NCBI GenBank assembly: GCA_023333565.1 | Contig: JAJKFH010001792.1 | Coordinates: forward strand, 1 to 64,000 | Length of the DNA stretch: 64,000 nucleotides | Reading direction: 5' to 3' | From: Puffinus mauretanicus | Taxonomy: Eukaryota > Chordata > Aves > Procellariiformes > Procellariidae | Part shown: piece by piece, positions 37,276 through 49,520 of the stretch | Layout: each line of letters starts with the position of its first letter | Numbering within the stretch: the stretch's first letter is position 1 | The notes under the pieces: generated by a model | Databases searched by the model: none | Seen by the model: only the letters and a program-made list of their open reading frames with translations | What the model was told of the DNA's origin: nothing | Program-made: the position numbers and the translations under genes

Positions 37276-37639
37276 AGAAAGCAAACTGAAGGCCGTGTTC
37301 TTTCAGGGCTAAGGTACAGGTGAGTTGTGGATTTCTAGGTATTTTGGAACATTGACTCCTTTACCACCTAAAGACTGCTGGATGTTGTAAAATCAAGGGG
37401 CTGATTGAACACGGTGACAAAATTAATGTGATTTTAGGAACTAGAAAAGAAAGCCAAAGTTTTTACAGATGGACATTACTTATTTATAGAGAGCTGAGGG
37501 CTCTGTGATTTGGCAGAAAAAGGCTACCCAAAATCCCATGTCCTGGAGCTGGATCTAGATGATTTCAGAATGGAAACAACAACAAAACACTTAACAGTGA
37601 CAGTAATTAACTATCAAAACAACTCACCCAAGAATATGA

Positions 37640-37830
37640 GTGGACTGTCCACTGCTTGAAGTGCTTAAATCAGAGCTATATGCAGCCTGAAAAGGTATGG
37701 TGTTGCCCAGAAAAGTTATGGGCCAGACATAAGAATAAAATTATGAAGCCTGTCTTCAGGAGACGCTCAACCAAGATGATTGTAATGGTCCCTTCTGGCC
37801 TTAAAAATCTATGAATATATGAATCTATTT
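37640..37830 (+). mobile_element. Old reptile-type CR1 LINE, 3' end
   Basis: AATGGTCCCTTCTGGCCTTA then AAAATCTATGAATATATGAATC matches the 3' end of the CR1 group common in turtles and crocodilians. It has the TCTATGAA-type terminal repeat rather than ATTCTATG. CTTGAAGTGCTTAAATCA upstream fits the same family. The copy is diverged and noncoding. An unrelated-looking stretch precedes it. Confidence 0.8.
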
Positions 37831-40800
37831 ATTTATTATTTTCCAAAAGGCTGGGGAAGGTGACAAGTGGAAACATCAAAGATGTATTTGTGTAATGGGT
37901 TAAAAATAGGGCTGATTTTCCCTGTTCTGATATTTTGACTGGACTGATTTAATTCTGTACTTGTATATGTTTGCTATTAACTAGTAACAGGATTTGTAAG
38001 TAATAACAATAGCAATAGTAGAATAGTAATAATATTTTTTTGCTTCTAATAGTTATCTGTTCTATTCCTTTCCCTTCTGCTTATTCTTTTCCTGTGAGCA
38101 CAATGGTTTCTTAGAACACCTGGAGCTTTTCATTTGGCTGTATTTTAATATTATTTCCATTCAAATATGACAAACCAAGGGACTCAAACCCTCCATTTCA
38201 AATGATGCTCATTTTCCCATAATTCTCTTAGTGTCCTTTCAGTAGGAGGCAGTTTACCTAAAGAAAGATTTCAGTCCTGTTTTTTTAAATACTTGTGATG
38301 TATTTATATTTATAAATACAACTTAAAAAATATGTTAAGATTGGTGCATGTTTGGGTGTATTTGCATATGGGAGCGGAACTTGAATACATTACTAAAATT
38401 ACTATTTTTTATATCTCTCTATTTGTAGGTACAACAGAGTTGGAAGACAGATATACAGCCAGATCTTAAACCCCTGAAGCAATGTAACCCTTGTGATAAT
38501 GAAGCCTGTTTAAGGGCCAGGTATTTTGGCTAGGACCTAGGACTGTGCGTATCTGGCTATACAAATAGATGTGAATTTATTTGGCTTGATAGAGAGGGTC
38601 CAAAGGAAGTTTTATCCTTCATAAAACCACTGGTTGGTGCAGTGAACACAACTTCCCAGGGCATCGTTGTGGTTGTTCAGATTTTCCAGCCAAGCGCCAC
38701 TTCCAGGAAAGATTAAACTAATCCACGTCCAGAGTGATGCTATGCTCTTGTCTCCCCTAGTCCTGTCTGTGCAGACCTACTTTCTCCTCCTGCACTGAAA
38801 AAAGGCAGTGAACAAGTGTCATTGGTTGATAAAAGTTAATACATTTCTTGCCTTGGACTTGTTTTCAGCCAGACCACCTAACCACACAGTTGAGTTAGCT
38901 GACTCAAGGTGGATGGGAACATGCGAGTGGGAGATCAGAACAGAACCACACAAGCCTGTGTTTAAGGACAAGTCTACACTAATGAATAAGTAGAACCATT
39001 CCTTAGTCATTCTGAAGCCAAATGACATGACACTGCTTGCACTTGTGCAGCTGAACTTTCTTCCCACACCAGAAAAGAATGGTTTACTGGCATAAATCGG
39101 TCTTCCACGCTAGTCTTGAACCATGACCAGGCAATGAGTGTGCTGGTTGACTTGGATCAAAACCATGACAGCTGTGCTAAGTGTACCAATACAGACGATA
39201 AGGGGCACAGACTCATGCTTGTACTCAGCTCAGTTTGGTTTTTTTACTATAGATATAGCCAGACTGGCTTAGGCTGCTGTGGAAATGCAATCTCAGATCA
39301 TGCTGGTGTCCATCAGCAGATCAGACTGTGAGCAGCAGCTGGCTCATATTTAACAAGCTTAAAATGCAAGCTTGCATCTGTTTGCACCTATCTAAGCAGG
39401 CGTTAATTACCTTTCCTCACCTGCATTTGCTTGAGAGAGATCAAATTGTAGTTCATGGTGGAGTGCTGGCATTCAGGTTATCCTAGTTCTTGCTCAGTTA
39501 ACTTCCAAAACCCATTCATTCTTCTAGCCCTCATAATGATTCATAAATGTATAAAGTGGATCTTTGTAAACCAGTAGGCACCAATATTGTGAATTACAAG
39601 GAAAAAATCAGCAACAATGAAATCAAGTAGTCAACAATATGCAAAACCTGCCTGTAAAAGCAACTGCTCACCCATGTTCAAGCAGCATGACCTCCACAAG
39701 CTGATGGGAAGGGGATGAGCCTATGGAGGTACTTGCTTAGGAAATGTCACATGCTTACCCACTGACACATACATACATGCCCATATATATGTATGTATAT
39801 GTGTATATGCATATCCGCATGGGCTTTGTCTGTGCCAGTAAACAAACCAGTACCATTGCACAGAAGCAAACACTAGAATTTGACAGTCTCTGTGACTAGT
39901 CAGATGGTCCCTGGCATGTTGTTGATCCAGGCTAGCTAGCGCTGCCCCAGACAATTCCCAGGCGCAGCTCAGGAGCCAGCATGCACCAGGCACTGTCCCC
40001 AGTAGGCAAGTTGGAATTGGTTGTTTTATTTTGGAGGTAAAAAGTTGTTTAATACTAAGGAAACGGCCAGACTGTGCCAGCTAGCCTCAGGGACAGAGAG
40101 CTGATCCTGCCGCTGCTTAGCTTACCAGCAGAGACGTAGCCAAAATGTCTGGCAGGAGATTTGTCTTGGTTGCACTTCTGCAAGTTTGCCTGGCAGTAAA
40201 CACACAAGTCCCTTTATCCTCTGTGGTGGCTCAGCAATGAGGAGCTAAAATACTGAATTGTGTTGATCCAAGGATGAGGAGAGAGCTATGCCTTCAACAT
40301 GAAGGGAAGAAATAAAGTGAAGGGACCAATCTGAGACAGAGAACTGGACGAAAAGCCAGCAGGATGGTGGGGACAGGAGATGCAACCTTTGCTTTTTGGT
40401 GAAACACTCCAAGTACACTGGCTCTCTGCCCTTACACATCTGCAGGAGCCAATTTGTCTTTCCTGACATAGGTACAATTAGCAGCAAAACCATGTTAATA
40501 TTATTACCTACTTCAGCTGAGTGCTAATAGGCAGCACCCGCTAGCCATGGCCCTGTTCCTATTATGGCCCAAGACTGTCTATCTACAGAGAGTCATTTTG
40601 AGGATTTGACTCCATCTTTTCCCTGCCCATGGCCACCTGAATGAGAGACTATGGGAAAAGAGTTCAGATGGGAGAAACGAGGGGAAGGACTGGGGAGAGG
40701 AAATTTCTTCACAGGCTTTCTTCTCTCTCTAATTAAATACAGGTTGCTGTTTCTTTGAGTTCAATATATAGTACCCATTTAAAAATAATAATAATTAAAG

Positions 40801-42245
40801 ATTCTACTAATCATTTTGTCTCACAGAAGGCTTGCAAGGAGTTGTTCCATAGCCTGAGGCTAAAGCTAGCCCAGATATTAGCTGAACCAAACAGGGCTGT
40901 CATTGCGAGCCAGTCTGCACCCCTGCGATGTTTAAAAAAAAGTTAAATTAATGTCAAAAGATGAAAGCTAGGAAAGCATCTGAACTGTATAGGAAAACAG
41001 AGATTGCAGAGGCAGACAGGGCCAAATACCTATATTTAGTCATCTACCACAGGACCTAAGGTGGACTTAGATTATAGGCTCGGAGGGAAAGAGCTCAGAG
41101 GTTTATTCAGCTTTCCTTCTGTACCTGGTTACATGACCTTGACTCCTCAGGTAAAGGGAAGAAGAAGGTCTTGTATTCAAAACACTACTTTATAGATGTC
41201 CTTTTAGCTATTGCATCTGGTTTTTCTCTCTGACTCTACAGAGAAATAGGGCTTGGCTGCCTGAGTAATAGGTGAAGTTAATTCTTCTTTTGGGCACTCA
41301 CTCCACAGCAATTATATAAATTCATTTCAGGCACCACAGAAAGCTGCTTTGTGCAGCCCAGGTAGTGAGTTTGTAACCTGAAGAACCAGCAAGCAGAGGA
41401 GCAGGGAGGCCTGTTGCTGAGGGAAACTGTCACCAAGCAGCCTGGCAGGAGCAGGGAGATGTCAGTGATGTGCAATGTTGCAGACCCCTCCAGCTCAAAG
41501 AGACAGCAGCACTGCAATAAGTCAAGCGCATCGCTGAGTTTCGGCTCAGTGGAGAGGACAACACATACACCTGGGAACTGGGGAACATCTGCTGGAAGAA
41601 GTCACTTGAAAAATAACCTTGCAATGGCTTGGAAGAAACATCTGCGCAACAAATGACATACCACCAGTAATGGAAGGATGGAAAGACAGAAGTTGGGGAA
41701 AGCACAAGAACCATCTTGTGTCAATAATACAGAGAGCTGGTGACAGCACAAGGGGAATTTAGGTCAGCACAAACTTAAATGACTATAGAGCTTTTATGCA
41801 TAGGATCTGATGTAGCAGCTGTCTAATTGAAATGACTGTGCAGCTGTTTTACCACTGACCGATGTTAACAAGTGGGATCCAAACTTTCCCCCTTTTCCCC
41901 ATTCTCCACTCTGAATCTCTTTCTTTGTTTTATTGTTTGCTTCTTATAAGAGTTTGCTCACACGTGTTTCCTACTCTGTAAATACATAACAGCAATCTGG
42001 GGAGGATATGAGTACTTTAAACCAGATGAATATTTGTATCCTTCTAAAAGACATGGAATCTAAGGCACAGGATGATATATTTTCTCCAGAACAAAGCTAG
42101 TTGATACACAGGATAGGAAAAAACTCCCAACCCCCTCATGTCTTCACATTATTTTATCTATTATTTTGGATAACTCTGTTATTCAGGCAGAGCAAACATT
42201 CAGATGAAACATCTTCCAAGATGCATTCCCTTTGAGAAGTATAGC
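37831..42245. other. Noncoding stretch, no gene seen
   Basis: Contains a CATA/TATG repeat at 39762-39818. About 41800-41870 (GTCTAATTGAAATGACTG, CACTGACCGATGTTAAC) is a weak candidate for constraint. Frames up to 94 codons are unremarkable. Confidence 0.45.
39762..39818. repeat. (CATA)n / (TATG)n inverted microsatellite
   Basis: ACATACATACATGC on the left and ATGTATGTATATGTG on the right flank CCATATAT. The two arms are complementary, so a short hairpin or cruciform is possible. Confidence 0.8.
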
Positions 42246-43146
42246 ATCATAGAATCATAGAACAGTTTGGGTTGGAAGGGACCTTTAAAGGTCATCTACA
42301 CCAACCCGCCTGTCATGGGCAGGGACATCTTCAACTAGATCAGGTTGCTCAGAGTCCCATCCAACCTGACCTTGAATGTTGCCAGGGATGGGGCATCTAC
42401 CACCTCTCTGGGCAACCTCTGCCAGGGTTTCACCACCCTCAGTGTAAAACATTTCTTCCTTACATCTAGTCTGAATCTCCCCTCTTTTAGTTTGAAACCA
42501 TTTCCCCTTGTCCTGTTGCAACAGGCCCTGCTAAAAAGTTTGTCCCCATCTTTATCATAAGTCCCCTTTAAGTACTGAAAGGTCGCAATAAGGTCTCCCC
42601 AGAGCCTTCTCTTTTCCAGGCTGAACAACCCCAACTCTTCCAGCCCTTCCTCATAGGAGAGGCGTTCCACCCCCCTCATCATTTTAGTGACCTCCTCTGG
42701 ACCCGCTCCAACAGGTCCATGTCTGTCCTGTGCTGAGGACCCCCGAGCTGGACGCAGCACTGCAGGGGGGGTCTCACCAGAGCAGAGCAGAGGGGCAGAA
42801 TCCCCTCCCTTGACCTGCTGGCCACGCTGCTTTTGATGCAGCCCAGGATACGGTTGGCCTTCTGGGCTGCGAGCGCATATTGTGCTCATGTTCAGCTTTT
42901 CATCCACCAGTACCCCCAAGTCCTTCTCGGCAGGGCTGCTCTCCATCCCTTCATCTCCCGGCCTGTATTGAGAGTGGGGGTTGCCCCGGCCCAGGTGCAG
43001 GACCCTGCACTTGGCCTTGTTGAACCTCATGAGGTTCACATGGGCCCACTTCTCAAGCTTGTCCAGGTCCCTCTGGATGGCATCCCGTCCCTCAGGCATG
43101 TCGACTGCACCACTCAGCTTGGTGTCATCTGCAAACTTGCTGAAAT
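42246..43146 (-). mobile_element. CR1 LINE, 5'-truncated, about 0.9 kb
   Basis: A minus-strand CR1 copy. Its 3' end, at the low coordinate, shows ATCATAGAATCATAGAACAG, the reverse complement of the ATTCTATG terminal repeat. The 5' truncation falls near 43146, just upstream of the reverse transcriptase active-site motif. The 3' UTR contains GATCTAGTTGAAGATGTCCC and ATGACAGGCGGGTTGG, similar to the 36.0-36.8 kb copy. No clear target-site duplication is visible. Confidence 0.96.
42335..43144 (-). pseudogene. CR1 ORF2: RT active-site motif to C terminus
   Basis: From the high coordinate downward the minus strand encodes FADD (43135-43124), the aspartate pair of the reverse transcriptase active site, in the context SKFADDTKLSGAV. 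The same frame continues with EKWAHVNLMRFNKAKC and [16 protein letters not shown]. Around 42880 a small indel (ATGAGCACAATATGCGC) shifts the frame, giving about 60 codons of nonsense. A second one-base loss near 42690 restores it, and the end reads [31 protein letters not shown] and LPREVVDAPSLATFK. Two compensating shifts thus leave a deceptively long 254-codon open frame. There is no functional protein; the N-terminal RT and endonuclease were lost by truncation. Confidence 0.92.
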
Positions 43147-46011
43147 ATGAACCAATGTTTGCTGGCAGTGGTACACACCAGTCCTTACCATTTCATAAGC
43201 TTGCATGGTGAACAGAGCTGTTACAGAAATAGTTTGACCAGATTTGCACAGAAACATAATAGAAAAAATAGGGACAACATCTACAAATTGTAGACGTCTC
43301 TTCTGTAACCCCTCCACCTTGCCTCCACAAGGGTAAAGGCATCAGCTCCACAAAGACAATGTGACGTACCTTTTGAGAAGGGACCTGACACTACAGCAGG
43401 ACTAGGACAGCTGCTGGTAGTCCCAGAGAAGGAAACTTTTGGGAGGACATCGAGTCACAAGGATTAGATGGTATGGTTCTAAGGAGTAAAAAGATATGAC
43501 ACTGAAAAAGGAGAATAGGTCTGAAGTGTGTCAAGTGGGGAGTATCAGAAATGTAGAGGAAAAACCAAATGTAATTTGGGCAATATAGATGGGCAGATAG
43601 TGGGATTTGCGAATAGTAGAGGACTGGAGGTATAATTGAACTCCCTGCTCACTGTGTCTTTTATCCAGGCACGAGCTCTTGGAGAGTGTTGGAGAAGGGA
43701 TTCTGGATTAGATTAAGTTTATTTTTTATTTTGTATGGATATACGTCTTACTGAAGATAGCAGGCCAACTACCGCATTCATCTGAACTCTTTCCTGCCAG
43801 AATTTCTACAGTCTTTGATAGCTGCCTTTTGTTTTCTGGATGGGCAACGGGAAGAATGGGAGAGAGGTAAAGGAAAAGAGTGAGAAACTAGGAGCAGGAG
43901 ACAGGGAAAAGGTAATTAGCTGCACATGAATTTTGAGAACCTGGTGTTTCTACAAGTGAACAGATGCAATACACTTAAGGAGAGATCTTTAACCTTCAGA
44001 GGGAGAACCTGAGTTCAGTGAAGAGGAAAAACAGGACAGAAGGAATAAAACAAAATGAACAGGCTTCAGAGGACTTCTGTCACTCATCACAGTGCCATGA
44101 GAAGGAGACTGAAGTCAAGAAGTCAAAAGCCCTAGGCATGTTTTCACTAATTTTATGTCTGTTTTTCTTCTTTTCTTCCTTCTTGACCAACTCATTATGG
44201 CTGCACTGATCTTAACAGCTTCCTAAGTTACCAGCACCAAAGAAACGCATGTGTAAAATGCAGCCGTTTTAGTTTATGCCACACACCTGGGGTCTTACTA
44301 TTTGAAAAATAATAAAATGACACTGTTATAATGAATCTTTGCAGTTCGTTGTTCTCCTAGCAACTATTTCATGACAGTTAATACAAGGAGTTAATGCCAC
44401 TTGATATAGTTGCTGAAGTAGGAGGCAATATTTGCTCTATGGCATTGAAAGAATAGGACTGGAATTGGCGCACTACTCATCCTTGTGGCTGTCACCAAAG
44501 CACAGTTTCGGTAATGTCTCTGTTCTTCTACCGTAACTTTAGTACTTTCTCATCACTGTAACTCACCTTTTCCCCATTGTTTCCCTCTTTTTGCTCATGA
44601 GCAAAAACCTTAGGATTCCATACACTTTCTTGGAAGAAGACCATTTTTTCATTGGGATTTCTATGTATGTTCTACTTTTCATGAGACAGGGAAATCAGGG
44701 CTAAGTCCCATTTAGCCATTTCTGAAGAAATGCCTAATTTCACCATATAATCTGTACTCCAACTCCAAGGGAAGTCTATAAGACTTGATTTTCCAAGGGA
44801 AATCTTTCAGAGTGTGTCTACACTGTTACATTGGCTCACCACCTGATTGTCTTCAGCATATTCGCAGCCTGTTCCCTCCTAGGATGCCTTTCTTAAACAG
44901 CCACAGCTGACAAGATGATGTTTTCCAGGGTCGACTCCAGAAGCTGTTGCTTTTTTACTCCTACCCAAGAGAGTTTTCCCAACACCATACTCTGAGGACT
45001 TTCACTCTCTAACACTTCCATATGCCCTCAGGACAAGCTCAGTATCCCCCAATGCTTTTTCATGGTGCTAAACCATGGTATGAAAGACCACCACTGCACA
45101 GACCTGCAACACATGCCTCTCGCTATTTTGCACCCTTTTGTACTCAAAAGGACACTCACAAAATTAATAACTGTCACGGGACCAAAGAAACAGCATTTGG
45201 CATGCTGCAAATACCCAGGCCAAAGGCTCCACAGTGTGGAGCCCACATTAGTTATCAGAGTCTTGACTGCTGTAGACACAATTAACTCGTATAAAGTAGC
45301 TGAGAGGGAACAGTATCCTTGATAGAGACTATGAGGACAATATAAATATATCACAATGGGAACTTGGCCTCGGTCTGGTCTCCTTGGTAAAGAAAGTGGA
45401 CATTCTTCCACTGTGTTAGATTTCACGTGGTTTGCACAGGTAAAAAGATTTGGGTCTTTTGAAATGAAAAGGAGATATCGACTACAGGCCAACATGCTGC
45501 TGACGAGGTCTCATCAAAAATGCACCATGACCATGTCTCCCCCTTGGTTCCTCTGTAAAGCATGTAGCAACCCGTGTCTGCACCACAGGAAAAGCTGTTT
45601 GAACAGATCATCCTCAGGACTTGACACCGAATGCGATACCACACTCGAGAGTCTATGTAGTACTTTCTGTTTGTGACTCTGTTTATCATACAACAAATCT
45701 TGATTATTCTAATGACACTGGGCCTCTTCAGAAACACATTGTTTATCCCCCCAAGGAGTTTTCTGCGCACACAAATATTCTCAATCTACTGTATAAACAA
45801 ATGTGTTATTCAGCAGACAGCGGCAGTTCTGCTGCTGATAACTGGCGAAGGGGCTGACAGCAAGATAGCAAATATTACCACCACCTCTAAGTAGTTTGCA
45901 GACTTGTACAGGGACTGGATTCATTCTCCATCATTTCAGTGGGCTCTGGAGCTTGCATTGTTGTCTGCTTTGGGCTCCTTAGTAGATTTTTAGATTTTTA
46001 GTTTTTTAGAT
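43147..46011. other. Noncoding stretch, possible weak conserved block and open segment
   Basis: About 44240-44420 is unique and motif-rich (TATAATGAATC, TTCTCCTAGCAACTATTTC, AGTTAATACAAGGAGTTAATG). From about 45020 to 45900 both strands are unusually free of stops (155 codons at 45028-45495 minus; 106 at 45356-45676 plus; 115 at 45423-45770 minus). No frame carries a known domain and they contradict each other, so no gene is called. Confidence 0.4.
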
Positions 46012-46017
46012 AGCAGG

Positions 46018-46494
46018 AGTAAGGAGGTGATTGTGCCCCTGTACTTGGCACTGGTGAGGCCGCATCTTGAATCCTGTGTTCAGTTTTGGGCCCCTCAATA
46101 CAAGAAGGACTTTGAGGTGCTGGAGCGTGTCCAGAGAAGGGCAATGAAGCTGGTGAAGGGTCTGGAGCACAAGTCTCATGAGGAGCGGCTGAGGTAACTG
46201 GGGTTGTTTAGTCTGGAGAAGAGGAGGCTGAGGGGAGACCTCATCGTGCTCTACAACTACCTGAAAGGAGGTTGTAGCGAGGTGGGGGTTGGTCTCTTCT
46301 CCCAAGTAACAAGCAATAGGACGAGAAGAAATGGCCTCAAGTTGCAGGGGAGGTTTAGATTGGACATTAGGAATAATTTCTTTACTGAAAGAGTGGTCAG
46401 GTCTTGGAACAGGCTGCCCAGGGAAGTGGTGGAGTCACCATCCCTGGAAGTATTTAAAAGACGTGTAGATGAGGCACTTAGGGACATGGTGTAG
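46018..46494 (+). pseudogene. CR1 ORF2, C-terminal fragment with one nonsense codon
   Basis: The frame reads [36 protein letters not shown], then a TAA at 46195-46197 where the family has glutamate ([11 protein letters not shown] context). It continues unshifted as [57 protein letters not shown] and RDMV, with the natural TAG at 46492-46494. LKLQGRF lacks one codon against the remembered family pattern. Apart from that and the nonsense codon it is a well-kept tail, so it is one of the younger copies. It starts after the RT catalytic motif. Confidence 0.92.
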
Positions 46495-46555
46495 TGGGCA
46501 TGGTGGTGTTGGGTTGACGGTTGGACTCAATGATCTTAGAGGTCTTTTCTAACCT

Positions 46556-46597
46556 TAATGATTCTATGATTTTATGATTCTATGATTCTATGATTTT
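46556..46597 (+). repeat. CR1 terminal ATTCTATG repeat
   Basis: Four imperfect ATTCTATG/ATTTTATG units close the CR1. This terminal repeat is thought to act in 3'-end recognition by the CR1 reverse transcriptase. Confidence 0.9.
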
Positions 46598-48889
46598 TGT
46601 TTAAACCAAAAACCTTTACGCTTGATCCTGCATCTAAAACTTCATCTTGTCCTATTTGAGCAAATGCCTGATCCCAGCTTTCAGAAAAGGAGTCAGTTAT
46701 CAGACCCACAGCTTTGAGAATCCATCAAACACAGGGGCTTCTCTATTAAAAGCACACAAGTTGCAAGAAGGTATGAATTGGCAAATAGTGGAGGTGTTTT
46801 TTCACTGAAATTGTGGTGGTGGTGGTCTTCCCTGCTCCAGTTAACCCTGCTGATTCACACAAGTGCTTTTTTTGGATACAGGTTTTAGAAGGAGACCTTC
46901 TAAGGTGTTTAAAGTGTTTAAAGCCTGAATTCCACTTGGAAGGAATGTATCTATGGGGAGAGGGGAGGCAAAAGGAGAAAAAGAAGGAAAGGAAGTGAAG
47001 AAGAGAGATTGTGCAGTAAGTTGCAGAATGTTACACAAGGATGACTGAAGTGATTCAAAAAGAAATCACCGAGTTTGATAGGCTAAATACAGCATAGCTG
47101 AAATCGTATTCTGGCGCATAGAATTGGGAACCAGCAGAGATCATCAAAGGTATTTGGGTGTTGAAATCAATGGGACTAAGTAATTGCATATTGGCTTCTG
47201 GTTTCTGACCCTTCTCAGTGCAATGGGAACATCTCTCTCTCTTTGAGTTGTCTTGGGAATACCAAAGTTAGATTTCCTTCCTTCTTTCCTTCGGGCCAGG
47301 TGGGTAAAATTGGGGGATAACAGTAAGCCAATCAAAATTACAATCTGCTACAAGAAAGCAGAAAAACCCATCTTGCTGTTCCATCCATGACATGAGGAAT
47401 ACAAAGTCACTTTGTTAAACAATAACAACTTTAAGAACTTCAAAGCACCTCAGTGGTTTCAAGCAAATCCAGTCTATGCCCACAAACACAAATTCCCATC
47501 ATCCTGCCTTAGCTATTGTGTTGATACTGTACAACAGACTAAGCTGGTCTCTAGAGATCAATGTTTTCAGCCCTTATTTCTGATCTTTTTTTGTATGTGT
47601 ACTTGTTAGTTTTTCCTCCAATATTACCTTCCTTAAACATGGATCCATCCCTCTCTAAATGAAGAGGTGTCGCACAACAAAGGGTGAGCAAAAGGGGCAG
47701 CAGATATATATGTGATTGTCATCGTCTGTCCTTTCCTGCCTTCTTTCTTTGGCTCACACACACACACAGGCAGCAGTACTTACAGGGAAGGTTCTATAAA
47801 AGTGGAAGAAATTTAAAGAAATTAAGCAAATTAGTCAACTGGTACCAGGCCTCTTCTCATTGCAGATTCATTTCATGTCACTGGAACCAGAAAGGTCATC
47901 CTGATTGCTCAGTTAGTATTTTTATTGACTATTTTATTTTGGTTTTATGTGTGCATCCCAAGCTTCATATTAATATTTCATATGTCTCTGGAATTGTAGT
48001 TTGGGGGTTGCGGGGAAAGAGTGGACTGTTCCACCACGGCGAGAAGATACAGGTATTGATCCCTGCCATGAATGCCATCAGCATTCAAGCCTTCTCAGAA
48101 TTTTAGGCAGGAAGGAGAAAGAACTGGGATCAGGCCAAAGCTGGATCTTTTCTATTGCAGAAGGGAGAGAGACACATGAAAACACAGAGCTGGGACAGAG
48201 ACCCAGGGAAAAGCCCTCAGATGCAAACTGGTCCTGAGGGAAGGCAAGCAGGGGCAGTGGCCAAAATTCAGTGAGGAGCTGCTTCCCAGCAGAGGCTCTG
48301 CCTTGCCAGGGCTCTAGCATATATAAAATAATCAAGGTGATGGCCATTTTATGGTCTGAAGCAGTCTGTTTTCCTGGGCACCCATCTGCCTTTGCCCAGG
48401 TCTGGTGCTCATCATGGGAAAAGGAATATCCAGAGAAGAATCATCCCATTTTATTGTCATTCCTGTTTTCTAGTAATGCCAGGACAGCAGCACTGATGTA
48501 GCTGAAAGTCTCTGAGCCCTGCTCAGTGTTTAGACTCTGACGGGCTGAGCAGAGCGACACCGCACAGAAATGTCCATAAATGAACAGTAGAGGAGGGGTA
48601 GGAGCAATCCTTACATGGACATAAAATACATCACAATTTCAAAGTGCTCAACAGTGGCACAGAAGACGAGGTTCTTAGAAATCTCTCAGACAGATTTTAG
48701 GAAGAAAGGCTACAGCTCCAGAAAAATATTTCGTATGTTCAGCCGGTGCTCAGCTTGTCCCCAGTCCTTTGTCTTTTCTTTTAGACCAAGATTTCAATAT
48801 GGAAATTTATATTTTCATCATTGAGATGTTTATAGTTTTACTCTGTCTTTGTCTGGCTAGCTAAAATCACTATCTTGTAATTACACTCT
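46598..48889. other. Noncoding stretch, no gene seen
   Basis: Minor simple sequence: GTGGTGGTGG at about 46814-46825 and a short CA run at 47755-47768. A 140-codon plus frame (47684-48106) has no known domain. Nothing else was recognised. Confidence 0.5.
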
Positions 48890-49160
48890 CATAAATTTGA
48901 AGGACAGAAGAACCATTATTTTAATGTAGTTTGACTTTTTCCATACTGCAAGACACAGGATTTAACCAGTGATCCCTCTATCAGGCCTGTAACTTGTGGT
49001 TGAACTAGGGAATCTCTTTAGGAAAGACATCTAATCTTGATTTAAAGACTTCTTTAAAGACTACTTAACAACTCATCAAGCTTATCTGGGGTTTCTTCTT
49101 TGGTTTATAGAAGTAATGAACCGAGTCCCTCATCTTCCCCTCCTGGAGATACTTCTTAAT
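48890..49160 (-). mobile_element. Old reptile-type CR1 LINE, 3' region
   Basis: In plus-strand order: CATAAATTTGAAGGACAGAA, GAACCATTATTTTAATGTAG, TTTGACTTTTTCC, AACTTGTGGTTGAACTAGGG, then GAAAGACATCTAATCTTGAT TTAAAG. This follows, step by step, the reverse complement of the old CR1 3' end (terminal TCTATG, GGCCTTAAAATC, TGGTCCCTTCTGG, and the ATCAAGATTGGATGTCTTTC segment). It is the same family as the copy at 37.6 kb but in the opposite orientation. A weaker match, CCTCCTGGAGATACTTCTTA, may extend it to about 49160. Confidence 0.8.
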
Positions 49161-49368
49161 GGAAAGTAAAAATGCCACAATTACAACACACCATGTGTGG
49201 GACATAAAACCTCACTCTCACTCTAGTATCTGTATCGTATTTAATAAAGTACCAACAGAGCAGCAATAATGTACACTGGGAATCAGGCATCATAAATAAA
49301 AGGAGGAAAATGTAATAATGGGAAGTTGGAGAAAAATATGAAAGCAGCTGTAAGAACAGAAACAGACA

Positions 49369-49401
49369 AGGGGGGGGGAAAAAAAAGGAAAAAAAAAAAA
49401 A
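49369..49401. repeat. G9/A-rich polypurine run
   Basis: Nine consecutive G at 49370-49378 are followed by A runs broken by GG, giving pure purine for 33 bases. Confidence 0.9.
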
Positions 49402-49493
49402 CCCTCACAGCAAGGCATGGAAATAATGTATTTTAAAGTAGGTGCACTTTAGGATTCTTTCTGAATAGAGGAAGAGATACACAGGCATGCATG

Positions 49494-49520
49494 TACACAC
49501 ACACACACACACACGCACGC
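49494..49520. repeat. (AC)n microsatellite
   Basis: About ten AC units followed by GCACGC. Confidence 0.9.

Larger units (their letters stand above)
46012..46597 (+). mobile_element. CR1 LINE 3' end, second subfamily (CR1-J-like, tentative)
   Basis: A plus-strand CR1 copy beginning near AGCAGGAGTAAGGAGGTGAT and ending in ATTCTATGATTTTATGATTC followed by ATTCTATGATTTTT. Its 3' UTR (GTAGTGGGCATGGTGGTGTT, GACGGTTGGACTCAATGATC, TTAGAGGTCTTTTCTAACC) differs from the 36.0 and 42.2 kb copies but matches the small tail at 9.1 kb. At least two CR1 subfamilies therefore inserted here. The subfamily name is from memory. Confidence 0.95.

Noticed and set aside
45028..45770. Possible retroviral or host exon frames
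   Set aside because: No retroviral domain or LTR pair was recognised and frames on both strands conflict. Kept only as an observation.
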